This document shows, in pieces, positions 1 to 6,493 of a stretch of DNA of 26,048 bases (position 1 is its first letter; every line of letters begins with the position of its first letter). The stretch is from positions 1-26,048 of the forward strand of contig CAZGCI010000059.1 in the NCBI GenBank assembly GCA_964524185.1, given 5' to 3'. Position numbers and translations under genes: made by a program. Under the pieces are notes generated by a model. It saw only the letters and a list, made by a program, of their open reading frames with translations, had not been told where the DNA came from and did not search any database. The DNA comes from Thiohalocapsa sp964524185. GTDB lineage: Bacteria; Pseudomonadota; Gammaproteobacteria; Chromatiales; Chromatiaceae.

Positions 1-54
1 CCAGGCGGTGGCTCAGCCGGCGAGCCCCCTAGCTGAGGAGTAGCGCTAATCACC

Positions 55-231
55 ATGCGCAGCGGTCTTGCCCCGCCCCACGAGGCCAAGACGCGATTAT
101 CGCACTCGATCGAGCAGGTGGAAGCGGGCGGCGAGGCGGTGATTGCGCGCGCCGGCAAGCCCGTGGCGCGTTTGGTGCGGATGCAAAAGCAAACCGAGCC
201 GTGCGTGCTCGGGCGGCTCGCGGGCCGCTAA
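55..231 (+). pseudogene. Phd/YefM-type antitoxin remnant
   Basis: A 58-codon reading frame (ATG to TAA) contains the hallmark core of type II antitoxins of the Phd/YefM family: HEAKTRLS, then EQVEAGGEAVIARAGKPVARLV. The core is well preserved. The N-terminus (MRSGLAPP) does not look like the usual M-x-x-V-x-I-x-E-A-K start, and the tail is short. No toxin gene follows: the next bases belong to an ilvC fragment on the other strand. The family normally binds DNA and neutralises a co-encoded PIN or RelE/Doc toxin. I infer a decayed, orphan antitoxin. A functional orphan is possible but less likely given the neighbouring debris. Confidence 0.6.
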
Positions 232-267
232 GTCATTCCGGCGGACGCCGATCACCCGGTACCGGAG

Positions 268-1044
<777 letters not shown>

Positions 1045-1075
1045 GGGTAGGCCTCGCGCTTTGCCCGTCCTACGA
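1045..1075. repeat. Short palindromic intergenic repeat (REP-like)
   Basis: Read on the minus strand, GTAGGACGGGC-AAAGCGCGAG-GCCTACCC has complementary ends (GTAGG with CCTAC) around a GCAAAGCGCG centre. It resembles the GTAGGATGGGC-AAAGCG-type dispersed palindromes common between genes in gammaproteobacteria. It abuts the broken N-terminal end of the ilvC fragment and may mark the rearrangement point. Only one copy is visible in this window. Confidence 0.5.
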
Positions 1076-1087
1076 TCGATTGGGCGG

Positions 1088-1198
1088 CTAGACCGTCAGG
1101 CCCTTGTCGCCGGGGGCGATGCCGATGGGTCCGGAACGGACCAGCTCGGTGATCAGCCCCTCGGGCACCGCTTGCAGGTGCACCTGCGGGTGCTGCGC
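1088..1198 (-). pseudogene. Possible ilvN C-terminal remnant (acetolactate synthase small subunit)
   Basis: A minus-strand frame of 36 codons ends in TAG at 1088-1090 and is closed upstream by an in-frame TGA at 1199-1201. Its last residues, ELVRSGPIGIAPGDKGLTV, resemble the C-terminal end of acetolactate synthase small subunits (pattern R-[ST]-G-x-x-G-I-x-x-G-x-K/R-x-L). It lies just upstream of the ilvC fragment in the usual ilvB-ilvN-ilvC order, which supports the reading. The fragment is too short to be certain, and no other part of IlvN or IlvB is seen. Confidence 0.35.
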
Positions 1199-1286
1199 TC
1201 ACTTCGCCCGCAGCAGGCTGATCGATCGGCGAGCCTACTGGACCTCCGACGATCGCCCCCACGCCCCCCTGCGCTGCGCTATCCTG

Positions 1287-1445
1287 CTCCGCTTGGATAC
1301 CAGCCCAAACCATCCTGCTTTGGTCGTTCGCCGCTTCATCGCAGCTCACCCACCCGCCTGGGACGATGCGCCGGAGCCGGTGGCGGACTGGGACCGCCTC
1401 AAGCAGCCCGAGCCCGATTTCGAGTTTGATCAGCGTGTTTGCTGA
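1287..1445 (+). pseudogene. C-terminal tail of an unidentified protein
   Basis: The plus-strand frame ending at 1445 (TGA 1443-1445) carries protein-like sequence over its last ~45 codons: VVRRFIAAHPPAWDDAPEP followed by a D/E-rich tail ending FEFDQRVC. I do not recognise the family. The preceding residues in the frame do not look like a protein and there is no credible start or ribosome site. It is probably another truncated gene in the debris field at the left end. Confidence 0.3.
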
Positions 1446-1773
1446 TAACCGCGATCTTCTGCCACAGACGCGGGGCCCTGGCTCCGGTTCTCACACCTGC
1501 CCGCCCCGCCTGCAATCTGCTCGCAAACCCCGCCCAAGCGCGTTGCGACACCTCCGAGAGGTCCGCGCCGCTCACGGTTGAGGCTTGACCCGCCCTCTGG
1601 CCGTCGCTAGCCTCTTGTCTCGACGCTGCCTTGGGCTCGCAGAGGCGCTTGACTTTACTCTCCGTAAGTTCCGATCCGCTTGGGACAGCGCGCCAGGTGG
1701 GCGACGGTGCGCGCACCAGGTCCTGGGGCACCGGCGCCGTTGGCCCCGAGTGGACACAGCAGGAAGAGGTTAC
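1446..1773 (+). other. Gene-free leader region upstream of the DUF1538 operon
   Basis: These 328 bases hold no credible gene. The open frame that runs into umpA is poor in protein-like sequence before the GTG at 1774. The only signals seen are a weak promoter-like pair (TTGACC 1585-1590, TAGCCT 1608-1613) and the ribosome site AGGAAGAGG at 1761-1769. Confidence 0.5.
1585..1613 (+). promoter_or_regulatory. Possible sigma-70 promoter for the DUF1538 operon
   Basis: TTGACC at 1585-1590 and TAGCCT at 1608-1613 are separated by 17 bases. The -35 matches 5 of 6 and the -10 only 3 of 6. It is the best candidate in the region and would leave a leader of about 155 nt. Confidence 0.3.
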
Positions 1774-2508
1774 GTGACGCGGGCGTTGTGGGCCATTGTG
1801 GCCCCCTTCATCGGCAGCCTTCGGGATCTACTCCCCATCGTGCTGGTGGTAGGCGTCTTTCAGGCGCTCGTGATCCGTCAGCCGATTCCAGACATCGGCG
1901 CGATCCTCGTCGGCGCCTTGATGATCATCATCGGTCTGACCCTATTCATTTACGGGTTGGACATGGGACTCTTCCCCTTGGGCGAGGGCATGGCCCGCGC
2001 CTTTGCCCGCAAAGGCAGTGCCTTTTGGCTTTTCTTGTTCGCCTTTGCCCTGGGTTTTGGCACCACCATTGCCGAGCCGGCCCTTGTGGCGGTGGCGCGG
2101 GAGGCCGCGGCAACCATGGCGCGCGGCGGGCTCATTGATGACACTCCCGACGCCATTACAGCCTATGCCGTGACCTTGCGCTACGTGGTCGCCCTGGCAG
2201 TGGGGAGCGCTGTGTTACTCGGGGTGCTGCGTGTCCTCAAGGGGTGGCCGCTGCACTACATCGTCATTGGCGGCTATGTCATCGTGATGCTGATGACCCC
2301 GTTCGCACCAGAAACCATCGTCGGGATCGCCTACGATACCGGGGGCGTCACCACCTCTACCATCACTGTGCCCTTGATCACCGCACTGGGTGTCGGCCTT
2401 GCCTCCAGCATCGAGGGACGCAACCCGATCCTCGACGGCTTCGGAATCATCGCCTTCGCCTCGGTGATGCCCATCATCTTCGTGCTCGCCTTCGGAATAT
2501 CTGTATGA
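1774..2508 (+). CDS. umpA: DUF1538 membrane protein, UmpA-like antiporter subunit
   Basis: A 244-residue integral membrane protein of the DUF1538 family with about six to seven hydrophobic segments. The family signatures are visible: GTTIAEPALVAVA near residues 95-107, and YDTGGVTTSTITVPLITALG near 188-207, followed by GRNPILDGFGIIA. A DUF1538 pair from a Halomonas species (UmpA/UmpB) has been reported as a two-component Na+(Li+,K+)/H+ antiporter, so an ion/proton exchange role at the inner membrane is the best guess. GTG at 1774 was chosen because AGGAAGAGG lies 4-5 bases upstream; the longer frame has no protein-like extension. The stop overlaps the start of the next gene (ATGA), which indicates translational coupling. 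The substrate is inferred from the family. Confidence 0.85.
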   Translation: MTRALWAIVAPFIGSLRDLLPIVLVVGVFQALVIRQPIPDIGAILVGALMIIIGLTLFIYGLDMGLFPLGEGMARAFARKGSAFWLFLFAFALGFGTTIAEPALVAVAREAAATMARGGLIDDTPDAITAYAVTLRYVVALAVGSAVLLGVLRVLKGWPLHYIVIGGYVIVMLMTPFAPETIVGIAYDTGGVTTSTITVPLITALGVGLASSIEGRNPILDGFGIIAFASVMPIIFVLAFGISV

Positions 2509-3344
2509 GCACCCTGCTGGATGAGCTCCTTGCCACACTGCTCGCAACCCTGTGGGACGTCTTCCCCATCGCGGGAATCCTGTTCGGGTTCCAAGCATTG
2601 GTGCTACGCAGGCGCATACACAACCTAGGCCGAGTCTTGACCGGCTTTGTGTGCGTGGTGCTGGGGCTCACGTTCTTTCTGGCCGGGCTGGAGAAGGCGC
2701 TGTTCCCGCTGGGCTCGTTGATGGCGGCACAGCTGACCGATCCGACCTTTCTCACCGGCGTCGCCGGCGCTAGCGCGGAGACATTGCGTTGGCACGACTA
2801 CTACTGGGTCTACCTGTTTGCCCTGGCCATCGGCTTTGCCACCGCCATCGCCGAGCCTGCACTCATCGCAGTGTCCATGAAGGCGAGTCAGGTGTCAGGT
2901 GGCGTGGTGACAACCTGGGGTCTGCGCATGGCAGTGGGGCTCGGCGCCGGTATTGGCATCGCCGTGGGGGCTCTGCGCATTGTGACCGGCGTCCCGCTGG
3001 GCTATGTCGTGATGGCTGCCTATGCCCTGGTCATACTGCAGACGTTCGGGGCACCACGCGCCATTGTGCCGCTGGCCTACGATTCCGGTGGCGTGACCAC
3101 GTCCACGGTCACTGTGCCCATCGTTGCCGCCCTTGGGCTGGGCCTGGCCACAACCATCCCCGGCCGCGACCCCCTGATCGACGGCTTCGGGATGATTGCC
3201 ACCACCTGCCTCTTCCCCATCGTGACGGTCATGACTTACGCCCAGATTGGGCAATGGCGGGCCCGGCGTCGTGCAGTCCGCGAACCGGCCGCGAGGAGCT
3301 CAACCGATGCATTTCAAGTTGATCATAGCGCTCGTCGAAGATGA
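2505..3344 (+). CDS. umpB: DUF1538 membrane protein, UmpB-like antiporter subunit
   Basis: A 279-residue membrane protein, paralogous to the preceding gene product. Both carry the same two blocks: here ATAIAEPALIAVS and YDSGGVTTSTVTVPIVAALG followed by GRDPLIDGFGMIA. It has an extra loop (LTDPTFLTGVAGASAETLRWHDYY) and a basic, polar C-terminal tail. The pair presumably forms a heteromer for cation/proton antiport, as reported for Halomonas UmpAB. The ATG at 2505 overlaps the umpA stop by 4 bases. The last 38 bases overlap the start of the P-II gene, so the cytosolic tail is encoded in the same bases as the P-II ribosome site. Confidence 0.85.
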   Translation: MSTLLDELLATLLATLWDVFPIAGILFGFQALVLRRRIHNLGRVLTGFVCVVLGLTFFLAGLEKALFPLGSLMAAQLTDPTFLTGVAGASAETLRWHDYYWVYLFALAIGFATAIAEPALIAVSMKASQVSGGVVTTWGLRMAVGLGAGIGIAVGALRIVTGVPLGYVVMAAYALVILQTFGAPRAIVPLAYDSGGVTTSTVTVPIVAALGLGLATTIPGRDPLIDGFGMIATTCLFPIVTVMTYAQIGQWRARRRAVREPAARSSTDAFQVDHSARRR

Positions 3345-3657
3345 CAAGACCGATGCCGTGATGAAGGTGGCGCGGGAGAACGGCGCCACCGGCTCCACGG
3401 TCATCAATCAGGCTCGGGGCGAAGGCTCCCGCGTCAGCCGCACCTTTTTTGGCCTGTCGCTGCAGGCGCAGCGTGATGTGCTGCTCTTCGTCGTCGAGGA
3501 GCACCTCTCGCGCCATATCCTTGAACGGATTGCCGAGGCCGGCGAATTCGAGGACAAGCCGGGCACCGGCATCGCTTTTCAGGTGGATGTGGAAGATGCT
3601 GTCGGGATATCCCGACAGATACGTGAACTGCGCCATACAGTGGAGGAGAAGTTGTGA
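3307..3657 (+). CDS. P-II-like regulatory protein
   Basis: A 116-residue protein with the beta-alpha-beta pattern of the P-II/GlnB superfamily: an N-terminal strand (MHFKLIIALVEDDKTDAVMKVAREN), then GATGSTVINQARGEG, a T-loop region, a second half around LLFVVEEHLSRHILERI, and the C-terminal block GEFEDKPGTGIAFQVDVEDAVGI that matches the G-x-I-F-V-x-x-V-E end of P-II proteins. The T-loop lacks the uridylylated tyrosine of GlnB/GlnK (FFGLSL is found there), so it is unlikely to be a classical nitrogen regulator. P-II proteins bind nucleotides and gate transporters; here the likely partner is the DUF1538 pair. The start has AGGAG at 3294-3298 and lies inside the umpB end. Confidence 0.8.
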   Translation: MHFKLIIALVEDDKTDAVMKVARENGATGSTVINQARGEGSRVSRTFFGLSLQAQRDVLLFVVEEHLSRHILERIAEAGEFEDKPGTGIAFQVDVEDAVGISRQIRELRHTVEEKL

Positions 3658-4061
3658 CCGAGCGCCAGACCCCCATTCGTGTGCGCGACGTGATGAAGTC
3701 TAACGTCACCATCGTCGACGGCATGCTCACCGTGCGCGAGGCCCTGCAGCGCCTGCGGGATATCAACACCAAGTGCATCCTGGTGGAGAAGCGTCATGAA
3801 GACGATGAGTACGGCATCGTGTTGCTTTCCGACATTGCCAAACAGGTGCTCGCCCGGGATCGATCGCCGGATCGGGTGAATGTCTACGAGGTCATGTCAA
3901 AGCCGGTGGTCAGTGTGGACCCACAGATGGACATTCGCTATTGCGCTCGCCTGTTCGAGCGATTCGGGCTGGCGCGTGCGCCCGTCATTGAGCACCGCAA
4001 GGTCATCGGTGTTGTCAGCTTTACGGACATGGTCCTCAATGGCATTTGCCGGACGACCTGA
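3654..4061 (+). CDS. Two-CBS-domain protein
   Basis: A 135-residue soluble protein made almost entirely of two CBS domains: residues ~8-65 (RVRDVMKSNVTIVDGMLTV ... GIVLLSDIAKQVL) and ~74-133 (VYEVMSKPVVSVDPQMDIR ... VIGVVSFTDMVLNGI). CBS pairs bind adenine nucleotides such as AMP, ATP or SAM and often regulate transporters and enzymes. The GTG start overlaps the P-II stop by 4 bases (GTGA). The position as fourth gene of the DUF1538 operon suggests it is a second nucleotide sensor for the transporter. The bound ligand cannot be told from the sequence. Confidence 0.85.
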   Translation: MTERQTPIRVRDVMKSNVTIVDGMLTVREALQRLRDINTKCILVEKRHEDDEYGIVLLSDIAKQVLARDRSPDRVNVYEVMSKPVVSVDPQMDIRYCARLFERFGLARAPVIEHRKVIGVVSFTDMVLNGICRTT

Positions 4062-4238
4062 CGGGCCGCCGTCGACGCCCTGACCGATCCGCCACGGCCG
4101 GGCTAGAGCTACCGCCCAAATCTGGGACGGCACTGCATCAGCGACCACGCTTGGCGCTGTGAGCGCTCGTGCGGGAACTACATTCTATTATCTAAAACAA
4201 CTGCTTGTGCCACACCGCTGCCCCGAGAGACCAATACC

Positions 4239-4267
4239 TTGACAGCCATTCGGCGGCTGGGTACCGT
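4239..4267 (+). promoter_or_regulatory. Candidate sigma-70 promoter
   Basis: A perfect -35 TTGACA at 4239-4244 is followed, after a 17-base spacer, by TACCGT at 4262-4267 as a weak -10. Transcription would begin near 4274 and give a ~205-nt leader before the GTG at 4481. Confidence 0.45.
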
Positions 4268-4356
4268 CCCAATCATCTTGGGCAAAGCCAGTGACGGCAG
4301 ACCGTCGCTTCCCGGCAGGAGACGGCCGGTGGGCGCCGTCCCAAGGAGCCCGGTAC
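4261..4356 (+). other. Nested inverted repeats: candidate structured leader RNA
   Basis: The stretch can fold into a closed multibranch structure. GTACCG (4261-4266) pairs with CGGTAC (4351-4356), and CTTGGG (4277-4282) pairs with CCCAAG (4340-4345). Inside are arm one, AAGC/GCTT (4285-4288, 4307-4310) plus GACGG/CCGTC (4293-4297, 4302-4306), and arm two, CCGGC/GCCGG (4312-4316, 4325-4329). An alternative pairing ACGGC/GCCGT competes with arm two. I compared it from memory with the common riboswitch classes and see no convincing match. It could be a regulatory leader or a DNA-level palindrome cluster. Confidence 0.4.
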
Positions 4357-4480
4357 GATGCCTGTCCGCAGGCGTCGACTCATCCACCGGCGCCGAGGGC
4401 TGCGGATCGGACATCCGAGTCGGATCGCCCGGCCGTCCTTCGCGTCAGAGCAGACCTCAGATCACATCCGGGAGAACGCG

Positions 4481-5482
4481 GTGTTAACGCAGTCACTCAC
4501 GCCGTCACAGTTGCCCGAGCGGGTTTTCAAGAAGCAGGGCTCGTTCCGGGGCGCGCCACGGTATGTCGAGATCGGCGTACCCGAGCCCCATCAACTCCCT
4601 TGTGATGTTTACATCAAGGATGGCGACACCTACGTCGCGGTCAAGGTCATCAATGAGCCCGACTGGGCCGATCAGTCCGACCTGCCGCCCATTGATGACG
4701 CAGTGCAGACAAAGCGCGAGCGGCTGCTAGCGATGCAATCGGCCGCCTTCCATTATTTGGATACCGCCGCGGTGCGTGAAGCGTATCGCCAAGAAGAGGC
4801 CGCGGCGGCAACAACGGCCCGCGCCGGCAAGGGCGTTCCGATGGACGGGCCGTGGCTGAATGAACACGGGGCTGCTACTCCGCCGCCGATGACGGAGCCG
4901 GGGACCGACGGTGGGCCGGGCGGCGCTGAGCAGAACGACGCCGACGCGCTCTCTCCAGAGAGGATGTTCCTTGCTTACCAGCGCCGACTCCTCGCCAACG
5001 AGGGGGTAACGCTCGACCTGGAATTCGAGCATCGCAAGCCGCCAGCCCTCAGCCAGTTTGACCGAGTGGTGCGCTGGCTCAGGGCCAAGCACCCGACGGC
5101 GCTTGCCCCCGACGCCGCCCTGCGAAAGACCCGCCAGCGCATTGCCCGTGAGGCCACCGACAAGCAGATGGACGAACTCCGGGCCGGGGGCCGAGCCATC
5201 ATACACGCAGCCTTCGCCGTTGAGCACCCGACGCCCGAAGTGGTGCGCTTGGCCTTATCCTGCCCCGCAACGGCCGCCTTTCCCGAGTCGCTGCGGATCG
5301 AGATCAACCTGCGCGCCGATAGAATTGCGGAGAGCTGGCGAGACCAATACAGCATGGAGCCGGCGATGACGGCCTATGTGATGGGTACGCCCCTTAACTG
5401 GCAGAAGCGCCAGATCGACGAGGGCGGCGCGCCGCAGGAGCAATGGCTGCTGTCGCTGAAGCCGTTCGCGATCTACAGCTGA
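4481..5482 (+). CDS. Hypothetical protein, 333 residues
   Basis: I do not recognise the family. The GTG start at 4481 is favoured by GGGAG at 4470-4474; the open frame extends further upstream, but the added residues are arginine-rich and unlike protein. The product is soluble with no signal or membrane segment. The N-terminal ~85 residues form a beta-rich block (RYVEIGVPEPHQLPCDVYIKDG). A low-complexity Ala/Gly/Pro linker follows around residues 105-150. A helical C-terminal part runs from about LSPERMFLAYQRRLLANEG to the end (LLSLKPFAIYS). No catalytic motif is evident. It stands alone, downstream of the folded leader. Confidence 0.6.
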   Translation: MLTQSLTPSQLPERVFKKQGSFRGAPRYVEIGVPEPHQLPCDVYIKDGDTYVAVKVINEPDWADQSDLPPIDDAVQTKRERLLAMQSAAFHYLDTAAVREAYRQEEAAAATTARAGKGVPMDGPWLNEHGAATPPPMTEPGTDGGPGGAEQNDADALSPERMFLAYQRRLLANEGVTLDLEFEHRKPPALSQFDRVVRWLRAKHPTALAPDAALRKTRQRIAREATDKQMDELRAGGRAIIHAAFAVEHPTPEVVRLALSCPATAAFPESLRIEINLRADRIAESWRDQYSMEPAMTAYVMGTPLNWQKRQIDEGGAPQEQWLLSLKPFAIYS

Positions 5483-5531
5483 GGTGTCGCTAAATCACGG
5501 CAGGGCAGCATCGGACCTAAACCGTTGGTGT

Positions 5532-5547
5532 GGGTGATTAACCACCC
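5532..5547. other. Small inverted repeat between convergent genes
   Basis: GGGTG-ATTAAC-CACCC lies in the 128-base gap between the convergent genes ending at 5482 and 5611. It could form a short hairpin but has no T-run on either side, so a terminator role is only a possibility. Confidence 0.25.
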
Positions 5548-5610
5548 GTAACCCGGCAGGTCCCGCCCTTTCGACATCCGCCCACAGCAGGCAGTCGGTT
5601 TCGCTGGGCA

Positions 5611-6012
5611 TTACCCCGCCCGCCCTGATGCCCTCCCCGCGCTGGTTGCTAGCAGGGCTGTAAGGAGCCGTCTCAGACTCAGATCCATGGGACCCAACCC
5701 CAGCAACCGGGCCACTATCGTGCCTTTGGTCGCACGGTCGTAGCGGCCGATCGGGTATCCGCCCAGCGAGAGCTCAACACCGACCTCCGCCACACCAAGC
5801 ACCGCCTGACCTGCGTCTAGCCAGCGCCGGCGCGCCGCGCGTGATGGCCGGGCGGCGCGCAAAACACCACCGAGTGAGATGCGCTCGATATCCACGGTCA
5901 TCCGCTCGCCGAGTCCCCGAACTGTGATGCGCTCACCGGCGGGCCCGGAGAGCGAGAGGGTGCCGTCGATCAGCAGGCTACGGCGGCCGGGTGCGACGGT
6001 TGTCGGGCTCAT
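5611..6012 (-). CDS. Hypothetical protein, 133 residues
   Basis: A soluble-looking, arginine- and glycine-rich protein of unknown family. The first ~60 residues are beta-prone (SLLIDGTLSLSGPAGERITVRGLGE), and the C-terminal half holds the hydrophobic stretch GIVARLLGLGPMDLSLRRLLTALLATS-like sequence without a clear membrane span. TGGAG lies 8-10 bases before the ATG. It follows the 66-residue gene after 18 bases and is probably co-transcribed from the promoter at 6368-6396. No function can be assigned. Confidence 0.55.
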   Translation of the reverse strand: MSPTTVAPGRRSLLIDGTLSLSGPAGERITVRGLGERMTVDIERISLGGVLRAARPSRAARRRWLDAGQAVLGVAEVGVELSLGGYPIGRYDRATKGTIVARLLGLGPMDLSLRRLLTALLATSAGRASGRAG

Positions 6013-6030
6013 GGGCCACTCCAGGTGCTG

Positions 6031-6231
6031 CTAGGCGCCCGCGGTGTCGCGGGTGCGAATCTTCACGGTGCCGTTCAGCGTCCATTTCGCGGTTTTCGGG
6101 TTGTCCTCCACCTTGGAGGGCACGTAGACATCGAGGTGGTCGAACTCGTAGGTGATCTCGGCCCCCCGACCCGTCAGCTTGTCGTACAGGGCGATGGCCA
6201 GTTCCGGCCAGGTGGTGGTGTCTTCACTCAT
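6031..6231 (-). CDS. Small hypothetical protein, 66 residues
   Basis: A 66-residue acidic, soluble protein of unknown family. The internal ATG at 6231 (MSEDTTTWPELAIALYDKL) is preferred over the longer frame because AGGAG sits 9 bases upstream and the extension is not protein-like. The sequence reads as one helix followed by a beta-rich part (EITYEFDHLDVYVPSKVED, then WTLNGTVKIRTRD), like a small beta-sheet fold. It is the first gene of a two-gene unit with 5611-6012 and has a clear upstream promoter, so it is probably expressed. Confidence 0.65.
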   Translation of the reverse strand: MSEDTTTWPELAIALYDKLTGRGAEITYEFDHLDVYVPSKVEDNPKTAKWTLNGTVKIRTRDTAGA

Positions 6232-6367
6232 GGCAGCTTGCTCCTGAGGGTTGGTGCGTCCCGCCGGCCGGTCACGGTGCATTGCGTTGGGACAGGGTGT
6301 TGACGTTAAGGCGGATCAGCCAGCTTGTGCTGGCGGCTATTCCGCCGGTCATAGTCTGTTCGTTACG

Positions 6368-6396
6368 GCTATAAACAACGTTCAAAACATGTTCAA
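6368..6396 (-). promoter_or_regulatory. Sigma-70-like promoter for the 6231-5611 pair
   Basis: On the minus strand TTGAAC (6396-6391) and TATAGC (6373-6368) are 17 bases apart, placing a start near 6361 and a ~130-nt leader. The -35 region contains a direct repeat, GTTCAAA-N4-GTTCAAA on the plus strand (6380-6397), that could bind a regulator. Confidence 0.5.
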
Positions 6397-6458
6397 ACCG
6401 ATTTAGAAACCACCCAGTTCTGCGGGAAAGGCCGCGCGAGGTACCACGACCGCAGGAC

Positions 6459-6487
6459 TTGACGGATCGCCGTCGGCCCTCTAAACC
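6459..6487 (+). promoter_or_regulatory. Possible promoter for nfeD-slipin
   Basis: TTGACG at 6459-6464 and TAAACC at 6482-6487 with a 17-base spacer. The -10 is poor. If used, transcription would start at about the GTG at 6494, giving almost no leader, or a 12-base leader if translation starts at TTG 6506. Confidence 0.3.
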
Positions 6488-6493
6488 CAAAGA

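Larger units (their letters stand above)
4062..4480 (+). other. Gene-free region with a promoter-like site and a folded leader
   Basis: These 419 bases lie between the CBS gene and the orphan gene at 4481. There is no credible gene. An A/T-rich patch (TTCTATTATCTAAAAC, about 4182-4197) precedes a good TTGACA box, which is followed by a run of nested inverted repeats. No Rho-independent terminator with a T-run was found after the CBS gene. Confidence 0.5.

Noticed and set aside
1585..1773. 63-codon upstream extension of the umpA frame
   Set aside because: Not protein-like and the GTG at 1774 has a strong ribosome site next to a family-like N-terminus.
4261..4356. Known riboswitch (cobalamin, c-di-GMP-I, SAH, TPP, FMN, glycine)
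   Set aside because: Short local resemblances (GGCAGGAGACGGCC, GGGCAAAGCC) do not extend to the conserved cores of these classes.
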